A program made the translations under genes and the position numbers. From contig JACJXX010000002.1 in NCBI GenBank assembly GCA_020636435.1, positions 2,728,001 through 2,792,000 on the forward strand: 64,000 nt of DNA, read 5' to 3'. This stretch comes from Lewinellaceae bacterium (GTDB lineage Bacteria; Bacteroidota; Bacteroidia; Chitinophagales; Saprospiraceae). Under the pieces are notes generated by a model, which was not told the origin of the DNA, did not search any database, and saw only the letters and a list, made by a program, of their open reading frames with translations. Positions 40,060-48,836 of the stretch are shown piece after piece (the first letter of the stretch is position 1; each line of letters starts with the position of its first letter).

Positions 40060-41103
40060 TTATTCAACCAACCCACTAACCCCCATCAAATTCCCCAACC
40101 TATAAGCCAGCAACGCCCCCGCCTGCCCATCCCGGGCGTGTCCCAGTCCGGCTACCCCGCACAGGCCGAAACCGATGATCTCCAATTCTGCATCCAGCAG
40201 GCGTTTGACGAGGTATAGGGCTTCCTCGATCTCAAAGCCGCCGGGCATGGTGTGGGAAGCATTGGGGCCGTATTGAGGTTTCAGGGCGTCGATGTCGAAA
40301 CTGAGGTATACCCGATCGGGCAGGCCGCGGATGATGTCGCCGCAGATTTGGCTGAAGGCATGGCCCCGGTAGAGGCGGCGGCGGATGTCATGATCGTGGA
40401 AAACGGAGATGTGCTCCCGGCTGTGGGCCGTTTTTTCTTCCTGCGGGAAAGCGCAGCGGATGCCGGCCAGGGAGAGCTGTTTCAGGCTATCGAAGTGCAG
40501 GGCATGAGCAAACAGGGTTTCCGGAGAACAAGCCGGGCCGGGCCAGGAAGCATTCAACCCCATGCGGGCGCCGAGGTGCAGAATGCCGAACTCCGTGTAC
40601 CGCTCGGCCAGCGCCTGCAGCAGGCCCAATTGGGCGCTGCTGTCTCCTCCGATGAGGCCTACCCGTTTTTTCTGATCCAGCAGAGCATTGGCCTCCTGTT
40701 TGAGCCATTTTTGCAAAACGGCAATTTCTTTGTCGATCTCTTCGAAAGAAGTTTGTACATAACCGTCTTTGGGGGAGGCTTTTCCGTTTTCAGCAAAAAG
40801 AGTGACGGACGCCGTTTTTTCCAGAAGTTGGCGGCACCGCTCCGCCATAGGCTCTTCGGGCAGCCGCAGGCACAGGCCAGCCTGCGGCGCATCCGGGTCG
40901 TAGGGAGACAGGAGGTAAGAAGCCTCCAGGATGTTGGCGGCGGCGGTTGAGGCGTTGCTGTCCAAATGGATGCCGCTGCCCCAGGGGGCGGAAAGCAGCA
41001 CCACTTCCGCTTCTGCTTCGGTAAAGGGCAGGCCCATGAAGTGGCCGTTGCGTTGGCGGGGCGCGTCGGGGTTGAATTTTCCGGCCTTCTCGGCTTTGTT
41101 CAT
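40060..41103 (-). CDS. Degenerate ureohydrolase-fold protein (arginase/agmatinase-like)
   Basis: 347 residues from the ATG at 41103. The arginase superfamily backbone is recognisable, but four of the six Mn ligands are changed: GGDHS reads GGDSSAQLG (about residue 150), the DAHxD motif reads LHLGARMGLNASW (about 175) and only SFDIDALKPQYGP keeps its two aspartates (about 265). The conserved Glu near the end is absent (GFGLCGVAG). Urea-releasing activity is therefore unlikely. It diverges by 133 bp from the carboxynorspermidine genes, so a structural or regulatory role in polyamine metabolism is conceivable; this is inference. Confidence 0.75.
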   Translation of the reverse strand: MNKAEKAGKFNPDAPRQRNGHFMGLPFTEAEAEVVLLSAPWGSGIHLDSNASTAAANILEASYLLSPYDPDAPQAGLCLRLPEEPMAERCRQLLEKTASVTLFAENGKASPKDGYVQTSFEEIDKEIAVLQKWLKQEANALLDQKKRVGLIGGDSSAQLGLLQALAERYTEFGILHLGARMGLNASWPGPACSPETLFAHALHFDSLKQLSLAGIRCAFPQEEKTAHSREHISVFHDHDIRRRLYRGHAFSQICGDIIRGLPDRVYLSFDIDALKPQYGPNASHTMPGGFEIEEALYLVKRLLDAELEIIGFGLCGVAGLGHARDGQAGALLAYRLGNLMGVSGLVE

Positions 41104-41190
41104 AGTATGAGGGATTATGATGTTGGCAAGATATTTATACGGGCTTTTGATTTTACTTGTTGCATGGCCCAATTGCCGCTTCAAAATAAC

Positions 41191-41198
41191 TACATTTG
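41191..41198 (+). promoter_or_regulatory. Candidate -7 box for the carboxynorspermidine dehydrogenase gene
   Basis: TACATTTG, 38 bp before the ATG at 41237. The nearest upstream TTG is only 15 bp away, shorter than usual. Confidence 0.35.
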
Positions 41199-41236
41199 CG
41201 TGAAAATAGGCAAGAACTAAAATTCTGATTTGTGTT

Positions 41237-42445
41237 ATGTCAAAAGTCCTGATCATTGGCGCAGGCGGAGTAGGGCGGGTAGTCGCCTACAAATGCGCCC
41301 AGCACCCGGAAGTTTTTTCGGAAATCCTGCTGGCCAGCCGCACCCAGTCCAAATGCGACGACATCGTTGCGGATGTGAAACGAGATACCGGCCATTCCAA
41401 AATGCAAACGGCGAAAGTGGATGCCGGCAATGTGCCCGAGTTGGTGCAGTTGATCCGAAAATTTGAGCCGAAGATGGTCATCCACGTGGCCCTGCCTTAT
41501 CAGGACCTGACCATCATGGACGCCTGCCTGGAAACCGGCGTGCACTACCTCGATACGGCCAATTATGAGCCTAAAGACGAGGCCAAGTTCGAATACAGCT
41601 GGCAATGGGCCTATCAGGACAGGTTTAAAGAAAAAGGCCTGCTGGCAGTGCTGGGCTGTGGCTTCGACCCGGGAGTGACCAGCATCTTTACCGCCCGTGC
41701 CGCCAAACACCATTTCGATGAAATCCATTACCTGGACATCGTCGATTGCAATGCCGGCGATCACGGAAAGGCATTCGCCACCAACTTCAACCCGGAGATC
41801 AACATCCGCGAGGTCACTCAGAAAGGGCGTTATTACGAAAACGGCAAATGGGTGGAAACCGAGCCCCACGAGATCAGCAGAATGCTGACCTACCCGGAGA
41901 TCGGGCCGAAGAACTCCTTCGTCATTTACCACGAAGAGCTGGAATCGCTGGTCAAGAACTTCCCCACGCTCAAGCGCGCCCGCTTTTGGATGACCTTCGG
42001 CGAAGAATACCTTACCCACCTGCGGGTGATCCAGAATATCGGCATGTCCCGCATCGACCCGGTCAAATACAAAGGGGTGGATGTCATCCCTCTGGAATTC
42101 CTCAAAGCAGTGTTGCCCGACCCGGGCGAACTGGGAGAGAACTATACCGGACATACCTCCATCGGCTGCCGCATCCGGGGCATTAAGGACGGAAAGGAGC
42201 GCACGTACTACATCTGGAACAATTGCAGCCACGAGGCAGCTTATAAGGAGACTGGCGCTCAGGGGGTGTCTTATACCACCGGCGTGCCGGCTGCGCTGGG
42301 CGCCATGATGATGCTCGCCGGCAAGTGGGCCGGCCAGGGCGTTTTTAATGTAGAAGAGTTCAACCCGGACCCCTTCCTGGACCAGCTCGGCCAGATGGGC
42401 CTGCCCTGGGAGGAGGAGTTTGATTTGGATTTGGAGATGGATTGA
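41237..42445 (+). CDS. Carboxynorspermidine/carboxyspermidine dehydrogenase
   Basis: 402 residues, saccharopine dehydrogenase family. It reductively joins aspartate semialdehyde with putrescine or diaminopropane. Rossmann start VLIIGAGGVGRVVAYKCA (residues 4-21), IHVALPYQDLTIMDACLETG (about 81), GCGFDPGVTSIF (about 141) and the carboxynorspermidine-branch motifs NCSHEAAY and VSYTTGVPAALGAMM (about 330-360). The next gene is its pathway partner NspC, which supports this call over a lysine-pathway role. Confidence 0.9.
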   Translation: MSKVLIIGAGGVGRVVAYKCAQHPEVFSEILLASRTQSKCDDIVADVKRDTGHSKMQTAKVDAGNVPELVQLIRKFEPKMVIHVALPYQDLTIMDACLETGVHYLDTANYEPKDEAKFEYSWQWAYQDRFKEKGLLAVLGCGFDPGVTSIFTARAAKHHFDEIHYLDIVDCNAGDHGKAFATNFNPEINIREVTQKGRYYENGKWVETEPHEISRMLTYPEIGPKNSFVIYHEELESLVKNFPTLKRARFWMTFGEEYLTHLRVIQNIGMSRIDPVKYKGVDVIPLEFLKAVLPDPGELGENYTGHTSIGCRIRGIKDGKERTYYIWNNCSHEAAYKETGAQGVSYTTGVPAALGAMMMLAGKWAGQGVFNVEEFNPDPFLDQLGQMGLPWEEEFDLDLEMD

Positions 42446-42453
42446 GGGGGGGG

Positions 42454-42501
42454 CAGTGTATCAGTGTATCAGTGTTGCAGTGTATCAGTGTATCAGTGTT
42501 G
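42454..42501. repeat. 8-bp tandem array organised as two 24-bp units
   Basis: CAGTGTAT, CAGTGTAT, CAGTGTTG repeated twice without change (42454-42501), followed by a degenerate unit. It fills most of the gap between the carboxynorspermidine dehydrogenase and decarboxylase genes. Confidence 0.95.
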
Positions 42502-42539
42502 CAATGTTCTCCTAATGTGAAAAGGTGGAACAAGAATTT

Positions 42540-43676
42540 ATGATCGACTATAAAAAGATACCATCCCCGGCATTTGTGCTGGACGAGAAGCTGCTGCGGC
42601 AGAACCTGGAGCTGATCCGGGGCGTGCAGGAGCGCGCCGGGGTGTCCATCATTCTGGCGCTGAAGGGGTTTTCCATGTGGAAGGTGTTTCCCATGGTAGC
42701 CGAATACCTGAAGGGGGCGACAGCCAGCTCGTTGCATGAAGCGCGGCTGATCTACGAGGAGATGGGCGTACGGGCCCATACGTATTCCCCCGCCTATATT
42801 CCGGAGGAGTTTGAAGAGATCAAACGCTACAGCAGCCACCTTACGTTCAACTCCCTGAACCAGTATCACTTGTATAAGGAGAAGTTGGCAGGCGCCTCCC
42901 ACCAGATTTCCCCTGGCCTGCGGGTCAACCCCGAGTATTCGGAAGTAGAGGTAGACTTGTACAACCCCGCTGCTAAAGGCTCCCGCCTGGGCGAAGCGCC
43001 GGACAATTTCGGCGATTCGCTGCCGGCAGGCATCGAGGGGCTGCACTTCCACACCCTCTGCGAATCCTCCTCCTACGACCTGGAGAAGGTGCTGGCGGCT
43101 TTCGAAAAGCACTACAGCCGTTTCTTCCCGCAACTCAAGTGGGTAAACTTCGGCGGAGGCCACCTGATGACCCGCCAGGGGTACGACATCGATCACCTCG
43201 TCGGGCTTTTGAAGGCCTTCCGGGAGAAGCATGGCCTGGAAGTCATCCTGGAGCCAGGCAGCGCCATCGCCTGGGAAACCGGAGACCTGGTTTCCACAGT
43301 GCTGGATATTACTAACAACCGGGGCGTTAAAACCGCCATCGTCGACGTATCCTTCACCGCTCACATGCCGGACACACTAGAGATGCCCTACCGCCCCCGC
43401 ATTGCAGGCGCTACTGACGTCCAGCCCGGCAAGCCTGCCTACCGCATCGGCGGCGTCAGTTGCCTGGCCGGCGATTATATGGAGGCTTATTCCTTCGAAA
43501 AGGAACTGCAAATAGGCCATCAGGTTATTTTTAAAGACATGATCCATTATACCATGGTGAAAACGAGCACCTTCAATGGCGTCAGGCATCCCAGTATCTG
43601 TATCTGGCATGAGGACGGCACCTTAGAAGTAGTGCGGGCGTTCGGTTACGAGGATTTTAAAGGGCGCTTGTCCTAG
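42540..43676 (+). CDS. nspC: Carboxynorspermidine decarboxylase
   Basis: PLP enzyme of the alanine-racemase fold that decarboxylates carboxy(nor)spermidine to (nor)spermidine. 378 residues from the ATG at 42540 (an in-frame GTG at 42525 is possible). PLP lysine in IILALKGFSMWKVF (about residue 41), PGLRVNPEYS (about 123), GLHFHTLCESSSYDLEKVL (about 162-180), NFGGGHLMTR (about 204) and the C-terminal GGVSCLAGDYM with the active Cys. It forms a pair with the preceding dehydrogenase. Confidence 0.93.
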   Translation: MIDYKKIPSPAFVLDEKLLRQNLELIRGVQERAGVSIILALKGFSMWKVFPMVAEYLKGATASSLHEARLIYEEMGVRAHTYSPAYIPEEFEEIKRYSSHLTFNSLNQYHLYKEKLAGASHQISPGLRVNPEYSEVEVDLYNPAAKGSRLGEAPDNFGDSLPAGIEGLHFHTLCESSSYDLEKVLAAFEKHYSRFFPQLKWVNFGGGHLMTRQGYDIDHLVGLLKAFREKHGLEVILEPGSAIAWETGDLVSTVLDITNNRGVKTAIVDVSFTAHMPDTLEMPYRPRIAGATDVQPGKPAYRIGGVSCLAGDYMEAYSFEKELQIGHQVIFKDMIHYTMVKTSTFNGVRHPSICIWHEDGTLEVVRAFGYEDFKGRLS

Positions 43677-43794
43677 CCTCGTGTCGCGATCATCCTTGCC
43701 TCCGCAGGCAGAAGCCTGCCAGTGCAGGCGAAGGCCTGATCGCAAGATCGCAAGACAGTACGCGAAGTTACTTCGTTGCCGGGCTCTTTGTTGA

Positions 43795-43870
43795 CAGTTG
43801 TTCGTTGTTTGTTGCCCGAGCGGTTGGGGTTGTCGAACCAACAACCAACAACAACCAACAAACAACCGAG
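43795..43870. repeat. GTTG/CAAC low-complexity inverted repeat before prmC
   Basis: GTTGTTCGTTGTTTGTTG on the left is broadly complementary to CAACAACCAACAACAACC and its continuation on the right, around a GCCCGAGCGGTTGGGG loop. It ends 27 bp before the prmC start. Confidence 0.65.
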
Positions 43871-43896
43871 TTACATCACATCCTGAACCAAGACCC

Positions 43897-44751
43897 TTGA
43901 CCATCGACCAGGCATACCACCAACTCACCGCTACCCTGGAAAAGCTCTACGCCCCCGGCGAAGCGAAGAGCATCGCCCGTATCGTTTTTGAAGATGCCTT
44001 CAACATCTATAACTTCCGCCGGCAGGACGCCCTGCCTCCCGAACAGGCAACCCACTTACAGCAAATGACTACCCGCTTGCTGGCCCACGAGCCGGTCCAG
44101 TACATCCTGGGCATGGCGGATTTTTACGACCTCAAATTCAAAGTTGATGCCCGCGTACTGATCCCCCGCCCGGAAACGGAAGAGCTGGTGCACTGGATGC
44201 TGGAAACGCTGGAAAAGAAGGAACTGAAAATACTGGATATCGGCACCGGCAGTGGATGTATCCCCATTGCCCTTAAGAAACACCGCCCGGAATGGGAAGC
44301 CTGGGCCATAGACATCAGCCCGGAAGCCCTGGAACTGGCAAAGGAAAACGCCCGGCTGAATGGGGTGGAGGTGTCCTTTCAGCAAGTGGATATTTTGGAT
44401 GAAGCCCAATGGGCCGGGCTGGGCCGGTTTGATGCCATTGTCAGCAATCCGCCCTATATCCCGGAGCGGGAGGCCGGCCTGATGCCGGAAAACGTGAAGC
44501 GCTATGAGCCTCGCCAGGCTTTGTTTGTAGGCAATGAAGACCCTCTGGTCTTTTACCGGGCCATTGCTTTATTGGCCAGCCAGCACCTTCGGCCAAGGGG
44601 ATGGCTCTTCTTCGAAACCAATGAGTTTAATGCAGCCGAGGTGGCGGAAATTGTTCGCAACCAAGGCTTTAAGGAGGTTGAGTTGAAGCAAGATTTGAGC
44701 AAGAAGGAGCGGATGGTGCGGGGGAGGGGGGGTATGATGTTTGATGTTTGA
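43897..44751 (+). CDS. prmC: Release-factor glutamine N5-methyltransferase
   Basis: Methylates the GGQ glutamine of RF1/RF2. 284 residues. N-terminal helical domain TIDQAYHQLTATLEKLY, RILIPRPETEELVHWML (about 89), motif I LKILDIGTGSGCIPIALKK (about 108), AIDISPEALELAKENA, and the catalytic NPPY in IVSNPPYIPERE (about 184). The start is taken as the TTG at 43897, where family similarity begins; no ATG or GTG lies in that region, and the region before it is a repeat. Confidence 0.92.
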   Translation: MTIDQAYHQLTATLEKLYAPGEAKSIARIVFEDAFNIYNFRRQDALPPEQATHLQQMTTRLLAHEPVQYILGMADFYDLKFKVDARVLIPRPETEELVHWMLETLEKKELKILDIGTGSGCIPIALKKHRPEWEAWAIDISPEALELAKENARLNGVEVSFQQVDILDEAQWAGLGRFDAIVSNPPYIPEREAGLMPENVKRYEPRQALFVGNEDPLVFYRAIALLASQHLRPRGWLFFETNEFNAAEVAEIVRNQGFKEVELKQDLSKKERMVRGRGGMMFDV

Positions 44752-44838
44752 TTTGCGATGTGCTGGAGGTGGCCCGCCTGGAAGTTCCCTGCCGGAAGGC
44801 CAAAAATCAAACGGGATGGGTATAAAAAGAGCGCTCTA

Positions 44839-44885
44839 AGGCGAAGCCTTCCCGGAAGGCCCAACCTGGGAAAAAGGTGTCGCCT
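44839..44885. repeat. Short hairpin repeat, copy 3 of family T
   Basis: AGGCGAAGCCTT (44839-44850) pairs with AAGGTGTCGCCT (44874-44885). It lies between prmC and mqnB. Confidence 0.6.
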
Positions 44886-44931
44886 TCATCTCAGGCTACT
44901 CTGGTTTTCCGTTTCCGGACTGCCCGTCCCG

Positions 44932-45609
44932 TCAAAAAAACGACTCCACCAACTCCACCAGCACTTCATTCAGCTTTTCAATAGCCAGCGGAACATCCCA
45001 GTTCTCCCGGTTCCGGGCCTCGACGTAATTAGAAATAGCCCGAATCTCCAGAAACGGAATGCCCTCCGACAAGCAGGCGTAAAAAAAAGCAGCCCCCTCC
45101 ATGCTCTCCACCTCCGCCTCCGGGTACTTCGCCCGGATGGCCTCGATGTCGGGCGGATAACCGTGCACTTTGTTGACGCTGATGCCCTGGGCGGCAGGAA
45201 GGAAGGCAAATTGACTGGCTGCTTCATTGACGAGCTTGCCTTCCGCAAATGGCCCTTCGTTAGCCTCGATCAACCCCAGTTCATGGACGTCCGTAAAGCC
45301 GCCGCTGGCCTCCTGCACGCCCAGGTCGGCGAAGCGCTCGCTGGCCACCTGCACTACGTCGCCGATTTGCAGCCCGCGGTTTAAGGCCCCGGCAATGCCG
45401 GCGTTGATGGCCAGGTGCACCTCCTTGCCGGCCAGCACTTTGCCCATGCCGTATGCCATCAGCGGCAGGCCCACGCCAGTAACCAGAACGGAGGCTTCCA
45501 TTTCTCCCTTCTGGAAAGCGAAGTGCCCGCTGGGGATGAATTTTTTATTCAGGTAGTTGAGCAGGGGCTGGATTTCGAAGGGGGTGGCGGCGGCGAATAG
45601 GATGTTCAT
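44932..45609 (-). CDS. mqnB: Futalosine hydrolase
   Basis: Releases hypoxanthine from futalosine in the futalosine route to menaquinone. 225 residues of the nucleoside phosphorylase fold: VTGVGLPLMAYGMGKVL (about residue 43), INAGIAGALNRGLQIGDVV (about 68), ESMEGAAFFYACLSEG (about 168) and IRAISNYVEARNRENWD (about 188), the last two matching MqnB rather than MTA/SAH nucleosidase. No other mqn gene is in the window. Confidence 0.9.
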   Translation of the reverse strand: MNILFAAATPFEIQPLLNYLNKKFIPSGHFAFQKGEMEASVLVTGVGLPLMAYGMGKVLAGKEVHLAINAGIAGALNRGLQIGDVVQVASERFADLGVQEASGGFTDVHELGLIEANEGPFAEGKLVNEAASQFAFLPAAQGISVNKVHGYPPDIEAIRAKYPEAEVESMEGAAFFYACLSEGIPFLEIRAISNYVEARNRENWDVPLAIEKLNEVLVELVESFF

Positions 45610-45667
45610 GAAGAGGGTTTTGATAATTTGAAGCCTTTGAGGTTTAGAACGTATTTGTTTAGTACTT

Positions 45668-45847
45668 CAGTTTGATGCTCACTGCTTTCGGCTTTGCCGA
45701 AGGCAGTGATGCTACGCCCTAAGGGCGGTTGATGCTATTGATGCTCAAACGGGGCTATCCACGACGGCGGATAAACATCAACCGGCCCGAAGGGACTTGG
45801 TATCCTTTTGAGCTTTCATAGCTCAAAAGCAGAGCATCAATAGCATC
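45668..45847. repeat. GATGCT-rich palindrome
   Basis: A perfect 15-bp pair (GATGCTATTGATGCT at 45731-45745, complement at 45833-45847) plus more GATGCT copies to the left (about 45673 and 45706) and a TTTTGAGC...GCTCAAAA stem inside. It fills the gap between mqnB and the next gene. Confidence 0.75.
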
Positions 45848-45875
45848 GGGCATCATTTATTAAAAATGATGCCCG
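45847..45875 (-). terminator. Hairpin at the end of the PorV/PorQ-like gene
   Basis: CGGGCATCATTT (45847-45858) pairs perfectly with AAATGATGCCCG (45864-45875); the stem contains the TGA stop (45853-45855). No clear T-run. Confidence 0.5.
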
Positions 45876-46662
45876 CAGCGGGCGTAAAGCCCAGCACCTG
45901 GTGATAGCTGGATGCAATATCAAGGCGCAGCCCGTTGGGCAGGGCGTACCCCAGGCCAAAGCTCATGGAGGTAGGCTGGGTAGCTGCGCCCAGCCGCAGG
46001 AAAAGCGGTTCGGCGATCTGGTACTCCACGCCGAATTTGGCACGGGCGGCATAGTCGATGTCCTTTTCCAGTTCGGCCAGCAGGGTCAGTTTATCGGAAG
46101 GCAGGTAGCTCAGCCCCAGCTTTAAGACGGTGGGCAGGTTGTCTTCGTTCGTCACCTGTATCCGGGCGGGGCTGAACAGGTGGAAACCCAGGTTCAACTG
46201 CGGCAAGAGTTCCGCCAGGGCACCCACTTCGAAAGTGAAAACGGCTTTGTTTCCATACTCCGGAATACGCGTATTCAGCATCAGGAACTGTGCGCCGATG
46301 GATAATTTTTCCAGTAGCTTGCGCCCGTAAGCCAGGCCGATCCGCTGTTCGTTGTATTGGTCGAAACCAAAGTAATGCAGGGTCAGCCCGAAGGTTCCCG
46401 AAGCCGTGGGCAGGGCGGCGCCCAATCCGATGGACCGGATTTCGCTTACCAGGAACCGCTGTTCGCCGTAGGCCGTTATCGCCATGCTTTCCAGGTGCGC
46501 CAGACCGGCCTGGTTGGCAAAAATGCTGTTGATGTCGGTGAAGGTGGCGCCAGTTTGCCCCATGGCCACGGCCCGGGCGCCGGCTGCCGGCGGAGCGCCG
46601 TTTTGGGCATTTAGGCAATGGAAGCCGGATAGAAAGAGCAGGATGTAGAAGTATTTCATCAT
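45853..46662 (-). CDS. PorV/PorQ-like outer-membrane barrel protein
   Basis: 269 residues from the ATG at 46662 (a second ATG follows). Signal peptide KYFYILLFLSGFHCLNAQ; then GARAVAMGQTGATFTDINSIFANQAGLAHLES, the FadL/PorV-type start, and repeated amphipathic beta strands to the final LDIASSYHQVLGFTPAAGIIF. PorV shuttles and PorQ assists T9SS cargo; it could alternatively be an unrelated FadL-like barrel. It is not next to other T9SS genes. An earlier in-frame start at 46749 is outside the family region. Confidence 0.75.
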   Translation of the reverse strand: MMKYFYILLFLSGFHCLNAQNGAPPAAGARAVAMGQTGATFTDINSIFANQAGLAHLESMAITAYGEQRFLVSEIRSIGLGAALPTASGTFGLTLHYFGFDQYNEQRIGLAYGRKLLEKLSIGAQFLMLNTRIPEYGNKAVFTFEVGALAELLPQLNLGFHLFSPARIQVTNEDNLPTVLKLGLSYLPSDKLTLLAELEKDIDYAARAKFGVEYQIAEPLFLRLGAATQPTSMSFGLGYALPNGLRLDIASSYHQVLGFTPAAGIIFNK

Positions 46663-46758
46663 CTGGTTGTATTGTTCGCCCGGCATAGCCGGCGGCTGTA
46701 TGGTTATTTTGGGAGTGTCCAACGTTCTGTGTCCGAAGTTCGAAATCACGTCATAAAA

Positions 46759-47469
46759 TCACCCCTTTTCCCCTTCCTCTTCCAACGTCGCCTTCCGGGC
46801 CTTTTTCTGCTCGTTATTGCTCTCGTAGATGCAGTAGTTTTCGTACTTCACCGGGTCGCGTTCCACCCAGATGTCCTTGCCGATATTGCAGAGGGTGATC
46901 AGTTCGTCGTACAATTTGTTGCCCTGTTCGATGCGGCGCTCCACGGAGATGTCGCGGTCGGCAACCTTGTCCTGCTGGATGTTGACGGCCATTTCAAAAT
47001 CGCGGGTGGCGTCCGTCACTCTTTTGATCACATTTTCATTTACGCCCACATCCGCCAGGAAGTCGATCTGCTGGCGCGCCACGCGCACCACCCGGCGGCC
47101 GCAGAAGATGAGCTGGGCGTCGGTCATGTCGCCCATTTTGGCGGTGCCGAATTTACGGTAGCGGCCGCTTCGGTTGTTGTACTTTATTTTCACCCGCGTC
47201 ATCAGGCTGCGGATGGCGGTTTTCAGGCTCTCGGCCGCCTTGTATTTTTTGTCGGTGGTGATCATCTGGTCGCCCAGCAGCTCGTCGTCGTCAGGCAGGC
47301 CGCGGAACTTGCCGCACAAAGCCTGGAAGCCCTTCAGGCGGTCGATGTCATAACCGTATTGAGTGAACAGGGCCAGGTCGCGCTGGGCGTATTTGATGCG
47401 TTCCACGCATTGCAGGTAAAGGTCGGCATCGGGAAAGTTGTACTGGCGGTGGGCGCTTTGCTTTTTCAT
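46759..47469 (-). CDS. Conserved hypothetical cytoplasmic protein
   Basis: 236 residues, highly charged (Lys, Arg, Asp, Glu), mainly helical with no signal peptide or membrane segment. Not recognised. Segments such as YNFPDADLYLQCVERIKYAQ at the start and GRRVVRVARQQIDFLADVGV in the middle suggest a helical bundle. It lies upstream of the PorV/Q-like gene on the same strand, 96 bp apart. Confidence 0.7.
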   Translation of the reverse strand: MKKQSAHRQYNFPDADLYLQCVERIKYAQRDLALFTQYGYDIDRLKGFQALCGKFRGLPDDDELLGDQMITTDKKYKAAESLKTAIRSLMTRVKIKYNNRSGRYRKFGTAKMGDMTDAQLIFCGRRVVRVARQQIDFLADVGVNENVIKRVTDATRDFEMAVNIQQDKVADRDISVERRIEQGNKLYDELITLCNIGKDIWVERDPVKYENYCIYESNNEQKKARKATLEEEGEKG

Positions 47470-47600
47470 CTTATCGCGATTTGATGATAAAGCAAATTTA
47501 TGTCATGTTCTTGATAAAAACAAGTTTTTGCAAAGGCGAAAACTTAATGGGTTTATTTGAAGGCGACATTTACTCAGGCAAGGTTTTCTGTCTTGCCAAG

Positions 47601-47636
47601 CCTAAACCTAAACCTGAACCTCCACCTGAACCTCAC
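47601..47636. repeat. Hexamer repeat CCTNNA, six units
   Basis: CCTAAA, CCTAAA, CCTGAA, CCTCCA, CCTGAA, CCTCAC, directly after the acyltransferase gene end on the minus strand. Complementary in type to 22423-22446. Confidence 0.8.
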
Positions 47637-47639
47637 TCT

Positions 47640-48836
47640 TCACTCCTCCCCCGAAGCCTGATAAGCAGAATAAACCCGCCGCAAGTACCAGCGCACTACC
47701 CGGACCCGGGCAACCCGCCAGGCAAAAACTGCTTTTTCCCAAACGGCCACACCCGTTTCTTTACCCCAATTCCACCCCAGGCGGGCGGCGGTGGCGAGCT
47801 TCTCCCGCCACCAGGGCCAGCGGTACTGCCGGATTCGGTCGATATTGGCGATAAGCAGGAAGAAGAATGCAATAAACAAAGCGGCGCCGAAGGCGGCCTG
47901 CCAGGGCGTAAGGCTGCGGTACCAGAAAGTGGACAGGCCAATGCCAAACCAGGTGCTGTACAGCAAGACGAAGTGCACCTCGTAAATGACCAGCGTTTCG
48001 CTGCCGATGCGCAGGAGGAGTTTGGGGATATTTTGCCACAGCTGGGCGATCCAGATGAAGATGGCAACGGCGATGAAGACATGCCCCAGCCGCCACGCCA
48101 GGAAGTTGAAGTTGGCGTGTGCCAGGAAGTTCTGCCAGCCGGTCGCTTCGTACAGTTGCACCAGCACCCAGGAGGAACAATAGTGGGTGAACAAGCCAGA
48201 GGCTAAGAGCGCCAATGGCAGGATTTGCCCGAATGCCCATTGGGGGCGGCGGTTCAGGGCGTAGCCCAGCACCCCCCCGAGCATGGAATAGCCAACCCAG
48301 GGGATGGGGGTGAAAACGGAGCCATTGGATTGGGTAAAGTAGTTCTCCAGCGCCAGGGGCAGAAAGGTCCAGTCGGCATTTTTAAATTCGAAATGAAAGT
48401 AAAATACCAGCGCCCCGCCCAGCCCCAGCAGCAAGGGGTAGGAAAGCCGGAAGTAACGGCTCAGCCCAAAAACGGCGATGAGGGACAACAAAGACAGCCC
48501 GATGCAGTGCAGCACGTCGACGGCAAAAAGCGCCGGATAAATATGGAACGTGAGCAGCTGAGGGAAGCTGAGCCGGAGGATATACCCGATGACGATCAAC
48601 TCCACCCCCCGGCGCAGCCCTTTCCTCACCCGCCCATTCTCCCGGAACGGCGCCTTGTCCCGCATCAGCAGGAAGACGAAGATCAACCCGCTGGCGAAAA
48701 AGAAAATGGGGGCGGTCATGCCCCGCATAAAGGACCAGGCGCTAAAGACGGGGTTGCCCAGGTCGCGGAATGACGGCGCCAGCAGGGTGTCAATAAAGTG
48801 GCCCTGCAGCATCATCAGGATGGCGTAGGCGCGCAA
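47640..48836 (-). CDS. Membrane acyltransferase, HGSNAT/DUF1624-like, start uncertain
   Basis: 398 residues from a TTG at 48836, with about ten hydrophobic helices. The first segment, AYAILMMLQGHFIDTLL, matches heparan-alpha-glucosaminide N-acetyltransferase-like proteins. The conserved sequence continues upstream in frame (RVTFIDLL preceding RAYAIL) to a TAA next to an 8-A run at about 48900, with no ATG or GTG, so the true start may be non-standard or the run may hide a frameshift. It probably acylates a surface glycan or lipid. Confidence 0.72.
   Translation of the reverse strand: MRAYAILMMLQGHFIDTLLAPSFRDLGNPVFSAWSFMRGMTAPIFFFASGLIFVFLLMRDKAPFRENGRVRKGLRRGVELIVIGYILRLSFPQLLTFHIYPALFAVDVLHCIGLSLLSLIAVFGLSRYFRLSYPLLLGLGGALVFYFHFEFKNADWTFLPLALENYFTQSNGSVFTPIPWVGYSMLGGVLGYALNRRPQWAFGQILPLALLASGLFTHYCSSWVLVQLYEATGWQNFLAHANFNFLAWRLGHVFIAVAIFIWIAQLWQNIPKLLLRIGSETLVIYEVHFVLLYSTWFGIGLSTFWYRSLTPWQAAFGAALFIAFFFLLIANIDRIRQYRWPWWREKLATAARLGWNWGKETGVAVWEKAVFAWRVARVRVVRWYLRRVYSAYQASGEE

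Noticed and set aside
42454..42501. CRISPR-like repeat array
   Set aside because: Units are contiguous 8-mers without spacers and no cas genes are present.
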